From Anaeramoeba ignava (lineage: Eukaryota; Metamonada; Anaeramoebidae), in the NCBI GenBank assembly GCA_028826165.1, contig JAPDFW010000063.1, positions 1,054,001-1,118,000 on the forward strand: a DNA stretch of 64,000 bases. The letters run 5' to 3'. Both the position numbers and the translations under genes were made by a program. The notes below the pieces were generated by a model. It was given only the letters and a program-made list of their open reading frames with translations. It was not told where the DNA came from and made no database searches. Positions 47,802 to 60,954 of this stretch are shown piece by piece (within the stretch, counting starts at the first letter, position 1; each line of letters opens with the position of its first letter).

Positions 47802-48169
47802 ATAGAAAAAGAAAAATAAGAAACAAAATAATTTAAATTAATTAATTTTTTTTTTTCCTTTTTATTCTTTAATTACTTTTTTTGGATAATTAAATGAAAA
47901 ATAATCTTTTTATTTTTATTTTTATTTTTATTTTTATTTTTATTTTTATTTTTATTTTTATTTTTGTTTTTATTTTTATTTTTTTTTATTTTTATTTTTA
48001 TTTTTATTTTGAATAAGCAAATGAGTTCTCAGTTTAAATGATCAATTTAAAAGAAAAAAAAAAAGAAAATTTTTAATTCATTTTTTTCTTTTATTCTTTT
48101 TTTCTTTTTCTCTTTTATTCTTTTTTTTCTTTTTAGGATTTTGCTTTCATTAATCAATTAAGCAAAATA
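47802..48169. other. Spacer with a TTTTTA hexamer array
   Basis: About 370 bases. It has a perfect (TTTTTA)n run at 47905-48010 and TTTTTC/TTTTATTC pyrimidine repeats at 48075-48135, the latter just upstream of an AG and the PB1-UBA gene. A non-coding leader intron ending at 48136 is possible but not provable. Confidence 0.6.
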
Positions 48170-49528
48170 ATGCAATCTAACAACAAAATTACAATTAAAT
48201 GTTGTTTGGGAGAAGATATTCGTAGATTTTATTTACCAAAAGAAGCAGAATATGAAACACTCTTATTAAATCTTCAACAAATTTACAAAATTGATTTTTC
48301 CAAATCATCAAATTTCCAAATTCAATATATTGATGAAGAAGAAGATTGGATCACAATTACATCAACACATGAACTTTACACAGCAATCCAACTCATCTCT
48401 AACAACACACCACCAGTTTTGAAGCTTCAAATTTTCTTAAAAGAAGATGAAGATGAAATCAATGATAATGAAGATGAATATGAAATGAATGATAATGATA
48501 ACGAAGATGAAATCAATGATAATGATAACAAAGATGAAACGAATTCAAATCAAGGATTTTCGTTCCCTTTTTTCCCAGGATACTTCTTCTTTCAAAATCT
48601 TCTTGGCAAAGATTTCCAGGTTATTATTACTAACGTTCTTGAGATTATTAAGGATAAATCAATTTTTGATTGGTTCAAGAAATCAAAGTGTGAAATCGCT
48701 TCAATTTTCTGTCAATTAGTTCATTCAGGAGCTCAAGGAGTTGAGACTTTCAAACAAGGAATCAACGAACTTATTAAGGACTTCGAATTTTCACTTCCTG
48801 AGACTAAAAAGAGAATTACCGAAATTGTGAACCAAATTGCAAATCATGCTGGATCATTGAATATGTTTTTACATCAGAATTTGTGTGCAAAAATGTTCCA
48901 AGGATGCCCAAATCAAGATTCGGAATTATCCAATCAATCAACAGATCAACAAGCTCAAAACGGAAACTTTTTTGGATTTGGTTTTGGAAGAAATTTCGGA
49001 TTCAATAATAAAGGTTTTGGAAAAGGTAGAAATCAATGTTTTGGAGCAAGAAGAGGAATGTTTAGAGGAAGAAGAAGTCATTTTAGAGGAAGAAACCGTC
49101 AACATAATTTTAGGAATTTCTTTCAACCTAATTCTAATCAATTCCGTGGTAATTTCTATCGAAATCAAAGTCCTTTTGGTTTTCATTTTGGACAAATGAA
49201 TCCATATTTTCCTTTTCCTTTCCAATTCCAAAATGTGGATCAACAAAATTTTCAAGATGATTCACAAAATGATTTTGATACTCAGAATTTTCAACAAGAT
49301 GAACTCACAAATCAAATGAATGAAAAGCTTGGTCTTAATGATAATCAAGTTGATGATTTCAATTCCCAAAAAGATGATCAAATTTTCCCTTATATGCAAC
49401 AACTTGAAGATTTAAAAGAAATGGGTTTTCCTGATTCTGAAGAAATTCGACGTTTACTTATAAAGCATGAAGGACAGATATCTTTTGTTTTGAATAGCCT
49501 TCTTTCAAACAGTGCGAAATTCTTTTAA
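48170..49528 (+). CDS. PB1-UBA protein with RG/FG-rich middle (p62/NBR1-like layout)
   Basis: A single exon of 452 codons. Residues 5-93 form a PB1 domain: IRRFYLPKEAEYETLLLNL with the basic IRRF start, and the acidic OPCA motif in QYIDEEEDWITITSTHELYT. An Asp/Asn/Glu repeat, a helical segment (about 130-245), and a Phe/Gly/Arg-rich region with RGRR and FRGR motifs (about 265-350) follow. The last 45 residues are a UBA domain (LEDLKEMGFPDSEEIRRLLI, with the MGF loop). PB1 domains form polymers or heterodimers and UBA domains bind ubiquitin; together they are the hallmark of selective-autophagy receptors such as p62 and NBR1. A ZZ zinc finger and an obvious LC3-interacting motif are not seen, so the analogy is one of layout. 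The Arg/Gly region could bind RNA. It lies directly upstream of the RNF213-like gene on the same strand. Confidence 0.85.
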   Translation: MQSNNKITIKCCLGEDIRRFYLPKEAEYETLLLNLQQIYKIDFSKSSNFQIQYIDEEEDWITITSTHELYTAIQLISNNTPPVLKLQIFLKEDEDEINDNEDEYEMNDNDNEDEINDNDNKDETNSNQGFSFPFFPGYFFFQNLLGKDFQVIITNVLEIIKDKSIFDWFKKSKCEIASIFCQLVHSGAQGVETFKQGINELIKDFEFSLPETKKRITEIVNQIANHAGSLNMFLHQNLCAKMFQGCPNQDSELSNQSTDQQAQNGNFFGFGFGRNFGFNNKGFGKGRNQCFGARRGMFRGRRSHFRGRNRQHNFRNFFQPNSNQFRGNFYRNQSPFGFHFGQMNPYFPFPFQFQNVDQQNFQDDSQNDFDTQNFQQDELTNQMNEKLGLNDNQVDDFNSQKDDQIFPYMQQLEDLKEMGFPDSEEIRRLLIKHEGQISFVLNSLLSNSAKFF

Positions 49529-49876
49529 AGAATTTATTCAAAATCCAAATCAAAATCAAAATCAATTTCAAATTCCAAATCAAAATCAAAATCAATTTCA
49601 AAATCAATTTCAAAATCAAAATCAAAATCAAAATCAATTTCAAAATCAAAATCAATTTCAAAATCAATTCCCTTTTTTTTTTTCAATTTCAAAATCAATT
49701 CCAATAAAAAATAAAAAAATTTAATTCCATTTTTTTTAATTCAATTTTTTTTCCTTTTTTTAATTCAATTTTTAATTCAATTTTTTTCCTTTTTTTTAAT
49801 TCCATTTTTTTTAATTTTTTTTTCCTCTTTTTTTTAATTTCATTTTTTTTCTTTCGTTTCATTTTTTTTTAAATAA
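49529..49876. other. Spacer with AATCAAAATCAATTTC repeats and poly-T
   Basis: About 350 bases: 49540-49710 is a CAAAATCAATTTCAAAATC repeat, 49720-49870 is TTTTTTTAATTCAATTTTT. The Asn-Gln frame across it is a repeat translation. Confidence 0.6.
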
Positions 49877-52800
49877 ATGAATAAACAATCCTTAATTCAA
49901 AGAGTAAAAAACAAAAAAAAAGACAAAAACAAAAACAAAAACAAAGAAAACAAAAACAAAGAAAACAAAAACAAAAAAGAAGATATAGATACAAATATAG
50001 ATACAAATATGAATACAAATATAGATATGAATATGAATATGAATACAGATACAAATGCAAATACAGATACAGATACAGATACAGATACAGATACAAATAC
50101 AAATATCCAAACTCAACAAGAACAAAAAGAGATTCAAATATACCTTTACATCCCTCTAGATAGGCAACCAGAAAAAGAAAAAGAAAAAGTTTTAGCCATT
50201 TTTTACAAAACAAACCCAAAACAAAATGAGCAAATGATTAAAGTTAAAAACAAACCGATCTGGGAAGCAAATCTAAAGGGAGAAAAAATCCAAAACGAAT
50301 TCCAATTTGTGATTATCAGTAAAAAGATATTGAGAGATCGGAAAGATAACACTTCTTCACAATTTAGCTCCAAACCATTTTCCGAAAATTCAAAAGAACT
50401 CCTTTTTTTCAAGCCTTCGGACTCAATTATGCAACTTGATATCGAATATTTTGGCGATTTAATAAAAAGATCCATTTTACAAGATTCAAAAACAGTTGCG
50501 TTTTTTGAATATGAATCAAACAATATTTCAAATAATTTTGAAAAAATAGAAGAAAGTCCCAAATTCATTTTTCTTGATATTGCCTTTTCTTTTGATACAA
50601 ATAAACTGGATGTCCAAGATATGCTGAAAGATTTCAAGAATGTTATCCAGGAAATAGATTTAGACAGCAAGGTTGTCTCGAAATATCTGCAATCAAACGA
50701 AAATTTTATGAAAGAAACCAACAAACACAAAGTCCTTAAATTAATTTTTTTGAACAAGTTCGAACTGATTACGAAAATACTGAATCCTCTTTTGTTAAAT
50801 AATTTTAAGGCAATTTACGACGATTTAATGAACCAGGAGTTGTTCAAGATTCTGGCCGAAGTTTTCTCTCAACTTAAGAATCCAAGCATTGAAAAACATA
50901 TAGTTGTTCTCTATATCTCTCTGCTTAATGAACACAATATCCCCATTCCTGAAATTGACTCCAGTACCCAAGTCGAGGATTCCTTTAAGAAAATATTCGA
51001 GTTTTTTTTGAAAGAAAGAATCTCCAAACACATTGACGACAAAAAGGCACTGGAAATATTTGTCAAAAGTTATATACACATCGTGCTCAAAAAAAATAAT
51101 ATACCCTTTTTGGGAAAATTGGATCAAATCGTTCCACTTGACAAACTTCCATTTAACGTACTTGTGGATATTATTCTAGCTGCCATCGAACAATTTATTC
51201 ATGATATCACAATTGCACAATATATTGAATTTTGGAAGCCGATATTTCCTCTTTTGGAACAATACGAAAAAGAAAAAAACCAAGAATACATACAGCAAAT
51301 CACCGAACTAGCGGATAAAAATTTCAAAAAAATAAAAACTATTGCTTTTGTTATCGATTACATTCAAACAATTATTATCGAAAAAGTATCGCTACCATCT
51401 TGGTTTTCTGAAACATTTAAAAAAAGACTTATTACTGAATATAGCTTATTACTCAAAGAAAAGAAAGTTAAAAAATATCATTTGGAAAAATTAGAGTTCG
51501 AGATCCATCAAAAATGCTGGAATAATGTTGCAGAAGAGATTCAGGGAATAAATATAACTTATAATAATAATATTAGTGCTGAGAGTTTAATACAAAAATT
51601 CGAACAATTACATTCAAATATATATAATGTTAATAGAGACATCAATAAAGTGAATCTCTGGGTATATTTGGTGAAGCTAAACCAACAACTAATTTCTGAG
51701 AAAGGAAAAGAATTATGTGAAAAATATGAACTTTTTTCCAAATTAGATACGGAACATAAGTGCATCAAAGAAATCAAAGAAAATATCGAAAATGGAAAAA
51801 TCAAGGTTTGCGAGCTCGAAAAAGTAACAGAAGATTTTTTTAAATTTGTTATTATCAAATTGTTTAGAGATGAGGAACTAGTCTACGATCCCCTCATCGA
51901 AAAATTCAAAAAACAAAAAGAAATTCTTCAGAAATTCAAAGAACAACAAAAGATTATCCAAAAGTTCATAGATGAGTTTACTGGAAATAAAGTCACAAAT
52001 CCTAATTTAAAAGAAAAAATACAAGCAAGTCCTCAAACTGAAATCTTGGAAGCACTTGTTTTTTTTGGAATTGAAGAAAATATCATAAAACGAATTGATA
52101 TCTACAATAGCATATCCGAAAGCAATTGGATTAAAGAGCTTGTGTGGAAAGAAGTAACCAAAGACCAAGATACAATTCAAGTAAAGTCATCAATTGATAA
52201 TATGGACAAAAAAATAAAAATAATCGAGCGAGGGTTTATCGAACAGAAATTCACATTTAAAGATTTGAATGAATATGTCACTTCCAAAATGAATGATTCC
52301 GATATCAAAAAAGAAGTTAAGTTTTTAAATAAGGTAATCACCCGAAAATTGGAATCCTCCATTCTCAAGAAATACAAATTAATCCAGGATTTCGAACCAA
52401 AGTCAAAGCTTTTCATTTTCTTCTGCGGAAAATTCGATATCGAAACCAAAACAGACTTTGAGGAATTCAAGCAAATATACCAGAAAATGGAGGAAAAAAC
52501 CCTGGAAGAAGTACCCAAGCTTTGTGAAATTCAGCAAAAATATGTGGAAGGATTCAAAAACTCCTTTTTCGAATTCATTTCAGATATATTCCCTATTCTT
52601 GAACAAAAAAACAACGATTCTCTCTCCATTTTGATGATAAATTGTTCGATTTCATCCGCAAAAATTCAGAGACTTGGGAGCAGGTTATAGAGCTGATTGA
52701 CGAGCAATTCTTTTTCTATCAGGACTCTCTTAACATCATCCATTCTAGGCTCGAAAATTTAATTGCAATAAAAAAATTCCAAAATTTCAATAAATTTATT

Positions 52801-55800
52801 GAAGAGGCTCTAAAAAATGAAAATGAATGGCGAAAGAAATTTATACAAGAAGCAGAAAACTGGAGAAGCCAAAAAGACATCATCAACCAAATTTTCACGA
52901 GTCTAGATTACATCATCAAGTTCATCGAGCAAAAGCTTGAAACACCAAAACAGAGAGCTTACAAAAACTTGGTTAATATTATATCCAAGAAAAAAACCCA
53001 AAAAAAAATTTTCATATTTTCAATCAAGGATTCAATTGAATTTGAATGCAAACTTTTCATGAGAGAATCCAAATCCAAATCCAAATCCAAATCCAAATCC
53101 AAATCCAAATCCAAATCCAAATCCAAATCTAAATCCAAATCTAAATCCAAATCTAAATCTAAAAATGTGGTAAAGGAAATGAGTTTTAATTTCCCAAATT
53201 TCCATGAGATTAATATGCTATTGCTTGAAAACGAAAATCAAGAAAATGAGGATGAAAATGAAAACGAAAATGAAAATGGAATGGAAAGCGAAGATGAAAG
53301 TGATGATGACAATGAAGATAAAAATGGAGATCAAAGAAAGGATAAAAAGAGAAAAAAGAGAAGATATCTAAGAATATTCGAAGAATTTTTTCCTTTGATT
53401 CAAGATATGATGTCCATATTAAACCATTTCAAAGTGTCACTCCATCCCGATTTTATTAAGGATTATTCACTTAATATTGAAATTTCCAATCCAAACGATT
53501 TGGACAAGGAACGCAACAAAATTGCAAGCCAAAAAAGTCATTGGGAGGAAATAGAAAAAGAAACTGAAGAAAAATATTTCTATGCATATTTTTACTCTCA
53601 TCACCAACTCAAAATTCTTTATAATGTACTCAAAAAAAACAAGAACAATCAAAACCAGCAAAATACGGAACAATCAGGAAAACACAAAACAAAGAGAAAC
53701 CCAGAAGAAACAAAAAGTGTTGAGCAACTTCTCAAATTAACAAATACCAAACCATTTGATTGGACTCAAAAAAAAGATCTAAAAAAGGATTTTAAGGCTT
53801 TTATCCGGAAACTACATCAAAATATTGAAAAAAGCATACAAGAAAAAGAAAAAGAAAAAGAAAAAGAAAAAGAAAAAGAAAAAGAAAAGATTAAGGAAAA
53901 AAAAAAGATTAAGGAAAATCGGCTCCGCTCATTGTTTTTTAAAAACTGGGCTCCTCAAGGCCAAGAACCAATATTTATAATCCAGATCAAAAAGGAACTC
54001 GAAGTATATCAATTCATCACAATACTCTATCTCAAATACACAAAGGAGTTTCCATCAAGAGAACAAGTTCTTTTTTGCCATAAAAATACAACAGAGGATG
54101 ATATCTCCAGATTTGTGATCATCTTCAAAAAACTCAATGCGCAGAATAAGCACCAGATTTTCTCGATAGTCTTTCCTCACAAACTTCCAAAGAAATTGGA
54201 AATGGTTTTGATCTCCAAGCTCAAAACAACAACAAGCACAAATAGCATGAATAAGAACAAATCGATAATGCTTTTTTCTCTGGAGAATTCAGAGGCGACA
54301 AAGAACTATTTGAGTAACTTTTTGATAAGTTTAGGACAGAAGGAGATCGAAGACCAGTTTGGATTTGAGGAATTCTCCGACAAAGAAATGTTCATCAAAG
54401 AAGAACTTAAGAAAGAACATCTAGGAAGATTCAAGAATATGGAAGCTTTTTTTTCAGAGTTTGCTGGTTGCGGCAAAACATTCCAGATCCGCAAGAAACT
54501 ATTTGAAAAAAATTCATGCATCGCAAACGAAAAAAGCCAATACAAATATTGCCATATCGATATTCGTGTCGATGATCCGCATCGCTTGATTAAGAAACTA
54601 ATAAAACAAGATAACAAATACAAACATCGCAAAAAATGCTTCCATTTCGATATTGCGTATTGTGCTGGAAATGAGACTGCTGAGCTGATTTGGTCTTTAC
54701 TCATTTTCGGATGTATTGAAGACAAAAGATCTTGGAATGCCGACACCTCTGCTTTCATTTTCAACGAGAAAAGACACCTAATTTATTTTGAAGTGCCGAG
54801 TACTCGTGTCAAAAATTCATTTTTCGGATTAAAGTATTTCCCAGCACTAAATTTTATTGAGTCGACACACTGCGAGATCAACTCTAGTACTGTGTGCAAA
54901 AATTATTATGAAATTGATGATAACCAGATAATCAGCGTACATAAAAATAAGAATATGATGGCTTGCGCTAATTTCTTCAAAAAAAAAGACCAAGATTTCG
55001 AGGAATTCAATTTTAAGGATCGGAACAAAATACTTTTGGACGAAAATTATAACGAAGAGAGTCTGTTTGAAAAATCCACCAATATCGATACCATTAAAAA
55101 CGAAGAGTTAACTTTCATGCTAATTTCTAATTTCTGGAAATTGCTTGGCTTCTACATCAATTCAATCAAGGATTGGAAAGAGTTTTATTCAGAAACAACA
55201 GAATATTTTTTAGACCAAAGAAGAATATCTGAGAAGTTTCAGAAAAAAATATCAGATCTTATTGTCGATACATCATCTAAAATTATTCAAAGATCGTTTT
55301 CTTGGACAAAAACAATCGCACACCGTTCCGATTGCAATAATTTTAAACAGTTTGTGCTTTGGGATCATAAAATGAATGGATCCATTTTTGCGTTTTCAAA
55401 GAGTCAAGACAATTCCTCTCAATTTGGGTTTTTCTCTCGTAATAGGCTACCAAATAATTTTTTTGATAATAGAATCAAGGCTGCACTAAAATCAAGAAAC
55501 GTTCTGTCTGGACCAATTTCGACATCACATTCGAAAAATATCGAAGAATATCTGGGTTTCCTTCTCAGGTTTGGTAATTCTAATTCTCGTTACGAAATTA
55601 TCCCCAATATTAGAGAAACAACTTATCAACTAACAAACGATAACTTCCTCAAATGTATCTTGATCCAGATTCGCTTGTTTTCTGGATTGCCTGTGGTTAT
55701 ATTAGGCGAAACTGGGTGCGGAAAAACGAGACTTATTAAGTTCTTGTTTACGGATTTATTAGGGAAGAATTTGCATGTCTTAGATATTCATGGAGGCACA

Positions 55801-58800
55801 ACAGAGAAGGAGATCAAAGACAAGATGGATGGCGTGATAAAAAACATGAAAAAAGGTGTCGATGAGATCATTCTTTTCGACGAATTCAATACCGCCACAA
55901 AAGAATGCATTTCTTTGATGAAGCAGATGCTTTTTGATCGTATCTATAAAGGAAAAACAATAGCTAAAGAGATCCAATATATTGTTATTGCGAATCCTTA
56001 TCGCAAATACGAAACCAAACCCAAAGAAGATGTAAATGAAAAAATTGATACAAAACATAAATCTAAATCTAAAAAAGATTCAAATGAAAAAACTAAATCT
56101 AAAGAAGATTCAAATAAAAAAACTAAATCTAAAGAAGATTCTAATAAAAAAACTAAATCTAAAGAAGATTCAAATGAAAAAACTAAATCTAAAAAAGATT
56201 CAAATGAAAAAACTAAATCTAAAGAAGATTCTAATAAAAAAACTGGTCCAAATAAACAAGATCTTGAAGACTTGAACTCAGGATTTGAGTTGAGTGTGAT
56301 GTTTGATTACAAAGAAAAAACAAAGGAAATGAAAAAACTTCTGAGAGCTATTTACAGAGTTCGTGAAATCCCAGACTCGTTTTTCGACCACATTTTCGAT
56401 TTTGGTTCCCTCGATAAGAAAATTGAAGAACTTTATCTGCGCCAAATGATCAAAAACAAATTCTCTGATATTTGGGGATTTTCACCTCAAGAAAACAACG
56501 ATTTAATTGAGCTTTATAAGACTTTACTTTTCAAATCTCATGAATTTGCCAAGGAATATTCGCTTGATGGGAAAAGCTCCATTTCTCTTCGTGATGCAAC
56601 AAGAGCCCTTAAGGTCTGGGAATTTCTTTTGGGTACAGATTTAACTCTCGAGTTTTTTGCTAATAAGAGTGATGCGGCAGAAGTTGAAGACTCTGATTTT
56701 GGTCAAAAGAAATTGAAGATGATCATTTCTATTATTTTGTCCATATTTATTAGTTATGGATGTCGATTTTCTGTGGATTTAAGAAAAGAATATTATCAAT
56801 ATATTTTGAAAAAATTGGAAATCCCACAATTTCTAGAAAAATCAAAACCAAAATTTCCTCGAGATTATTCAGACTTCGAAAGTATTATCAAACAAATTCG
56901 TGAAAATTTCTCGAATAAAATTGATGCTGATGAAAATTTTAAATCCAAAGCCATTGCGCCAAATGAGGCACTGACAGAAAATCTACTAATCGAATTCATT
57001 TGTATTCAAACAAAAATACCATTATTTATTATTGGGAAACCAGGTAAATCTTTAATTATTTTATTTTATTTTATTTTATTTTATTTTAATTTTATTTTTA
57101 TTTTATTTTTATTTAAACAAACAGGAACATCCAAATCATTATCAATTGAAACCTTAAAAAGTTGGTTGAGCAACTCTTCATTGAATGCGCAAATAAGAAA
57201 CGGGAAGCTTCAACCTATCCGTGTTTTTCCTTTGCAATGCTCGCCACAAACAACATCCCAAGCAATTAGCTCAATTTTCCAGCAAGCAAGAAATTATCAG
57301 AGAGATCTCAAAAACTACGAGAGGAGATTAAGAGAGAAAGAAGAAGAAACACAACAAACACTTTTTTTTCGAAGAATTATTCCTGTTATTCTTTTGGATG
57401 AGGTTGCGCTTGCTGAAATTAGTCCTGATTTCCCTTTGAAAGTTCTGCATAAGGAATTGGAAATTTGTGATCAATCGGAACAGAATGAAGATCTAATACC
57501 TGTAATAGCAATCTCAAATTGGAGACTTGATGCAAGTAAAACAAATCGTGGAATCATCCTCCAAAGGAACGATCCTGACAAAGATGGCTTAATTCAAACA
57601 GGGAAAAGAATCCAAGATTTTATTTTTTTGTCATCTTCGGATTCAAAAGACAGAAAAGGGATGGATTTATCTGGTTCACTCAAAAATTATTTAGAAGAAA
57701 CTCCTAAAAAACTTGCAAAGATTTATCTGAAAATCCTCAAAAAACAAAAGCAGAAACAATACATCGAAAAGCAAATGATACGTGACAACTTTTTTGGATT
57801 GCGAGATTATTACTATTTAGTAAAGATGACTGGATATAATTTAAAAGATAAAATCAAATCAAATCAAAATCAAAATCAAATTTCCGGCATCGAAGATATT
57901 ACGAGCGAAATTTCTTCCAAAGAATTTCGACAAATTGTTTTTAAATCTCTTTGTAGAAATTTTGGAGGAGTTCCCGAATTTTTCAATGAAGCTGTCAAAA
58001 AATTATTTATGGACCATTACCCAAATAATTTGAACGACAATAACAAAAATATAAAAAATGATGATAAGATACCAAGTCCTATCGATTTAGTTCTCGATAA
58101 CCTTAATAGTGAGAGGAATCAAGTAAACGCTGAAGAAACTTCTCCTGATAACCTCAATAGTGAGAAGAAAAACGTAGGTGCCAAAAAAAATTCACCGATC
58201 AAATCAAGACATGTGATGATAATTTGCGAAGAGATGGCGATTCTCCCATTGATTATCGAGAAATTGAAATCGGATTTGAATGGCAAAGAAACTGATAATA
58301 GTGGGAAGAAAAAGGATATTATCAAGCTTTTGTATGGATCATATTTTGCCGAAGATAAAGAAACTCAAACATTCCGAGACTTAAAAAATGTTGCGAGTTT
58401 CCTTGCAGAAAATAATGTGACTGTTTTATGCAATCAAGACCAGCTTTTCGAACCGTTATACGATGTTTTGAACCAGAAATACACCAAGATTGGCAACAAG
58501 TACATCTCAAACATAAGCTTCGGACCAACAACTACAAGAGTGACGATAAATTCTGCCTCGCGTATTGTTGTTGTAATGCCCAAAAGCGTTGTTTATAAAG
58601 ATTTATCTCCAGCTGTGTTGAACAGATTCGAGAAACATCTTGTAACTTCGGGGGATTTTCTCAATGAAATAGGCCAACAAAATCTTGCAAATATCCAAAC
58701 GCATTTCGAAGAAATCCAAAATATTACTACGTTATCTATTAATGAGTTGCTAGTAGGATATCACCCTGATTTGATTCCTTCACTTGCATTAAAATTGCAG

Positions 58801-60911
58801 AAACGTCTTAAAAAAAATATCAAAAAAGGCATTAATTTTCAAAAATTCTGGATCAAAATCGCCAACTTAGGCTCTATGATTTATTTGAGAAAACTCCTTA
58901 ATACCAACAATGATTCCAAAGATGAACAAAAGAAAAATGGTATTCGTGAAACTGTGTCAAATTATTTCCAGAATTACCCACCAAATCTCAAGCAGTTTCT
59001 TAATAATCTAGAAAATTCTCGTAAAAATTTCAAAACAAACCGAGTTATTCTTTTGACAAATTCTCCTCCATTTGATCTTGAACGTTTTTTGGAATATGAA
59101 GAATTTAAGGAAAAATGTTCTTCTGTTAGTGTTTCAAATTTTGGGAAAACGGATGATTTCATGAATTACATTGCTTTGCATTCTAAAAACAAGCAATTTT
59201 TGTTTATACAATTTGAAGTATCTCCTAATAACAGAGTTATGGAATCATTTCAATTTATAAAAAGTAAGATTGAATCGGGTGAAATTTTCAAGGTAAAAAG
59301 AAAGAGAAATGAAAACAATGAAAACAATGAAAACAATGAAAACAATGAAAACAATGAAAACAATGAAAACAATGAAAACAATGAAAACAAGAAAACAAAA
59401 GAAAAGCAAAAGCAAAAGCAAAAGCAAAAGCAAAAGCAAAAGCAAAAGCAAAAGCAAAAGCACAAAAAAAGAAAACAATGAAAAAGATAATATCCCAAAA
59501 TATATTATTCTATGCGTTCATCTCCCTTGTAATGAAAATCAATTGTTTCGTGTTTGCTTTGAAGAAAAATGGGAATTATTCTTTTTAGATGATTTAAATC
59601 CCTATTTCGAATCGAATAGTTTATTTCTTGATGATTTGCATACCATATATACGAAAGACAAAATGAATGAACAGAAGAAGTTATTTAACGAGGTTGTTAA
59701 ATTGGCATCTAATAAGGTGAATATAAGTGCTGAAGATTTGGGTGAGATTGATTCGTTTTTGCATGAAAAGTTTATGGAGAGCTTGAAAGAAAAAAAAGTA
59801 ATTGAAGAATGGGAAAAAAGAACAAATTCTATTTATAAAAATTCTCGTTCGCAAATTTCATTTGAATCGGTGAATTCAAGTTTTAACAGAAATATACATG
59901 ATTTTTCTGTTCAAATTGTAATACAAATTATTGAAGAAATTTCTCAGTTCAACAATTTGAAACTCAAGAAGGAAAATAAGAAATTATGGGAGTTTTGCTT
60001 AAGAAATTTCCATCCATTTAAAGTGAAATATGAGAAGATTAATCGGGTTACGGAAATTGAATTTCCATTTAGCTTTTATTTCTATTCGTTTCAGGAAGTA
60101 CTAGACTCTGGGCAGGATAATTTTCTTATAAGACAAGGTATTCAATTCTTCGAAAAGATTGATGCAAAGTATAAAGACCAACTCAATGTTCTGATTCCTA
60201 AATATTTAGCAGATTTTATTCGATACTCTTTATTCCCAAAGGATTTTGAAATTTATCAAATTTTGGAATCTTTGAATGAATTTAATTCTCAAAGTGTACT
60301 ATTTCCAAAATTAAAACTGAAATCTCTAAAAAAAATTTACGAGGAATTGATTGGAATTGAAAAGAAACCAGAATGGAAAACATTAAATTTGATAATCAAA
60401 TGTTGTTCTTTATTAAAAGAAATCAATTTTAATCTGGATAGTTTGAAGAAAGAAGATTTTACAATATCGACTCTAATTGAAAAAATTATCAACATCTCTT
60501 CTTCCTTTAAGAACGATTTGAACATTGTTTATATTATAATGAAAAGATCAAAAAGAATCAAAGCCATGATTGAAGAGGTTCAAGATAAACCAAAAAAAGA
60601 CAATTTACTCAAAAAATGGAAAAATGTAGAATTTCGGAATTTGTTGAATGCTTATAATGAATCATCAGACCAAAAAGAAGATTATGAAAATGATTTATTT
60701 CAGCTAATGAACGAATCTTTTTCAAAAAATAAAGAAAATAAATTTAAGGAATGGTATAAACCTATTACCAGATTTATTCTTGATACAATACTATTTGAAT
60801 CTAAGTCACCAAATGAAAATGAAAATGAAAATGAAAATGAAAATGAAAATGAAAATGAAAATGAAAATGAAAATGAAAATGAAAATGAAAATGAAAATGA
60901 AAATGAAAATG

Positions 60912-60954
<43 letters not shown>

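Noticed and set aside
49869-50219. Tyr-Leu and Ile-Cys minus-strand frames
   Set aside because: Antisense of the GATACAAATACA coding repeat at the start of the RNF213-like gene.
59250-59498. Leu/Phe-Cys and Ser-Leu-Phe minus-strand frames
   Set aside because: Antisense of the AAAGCA and GAAAACAAT repeats.
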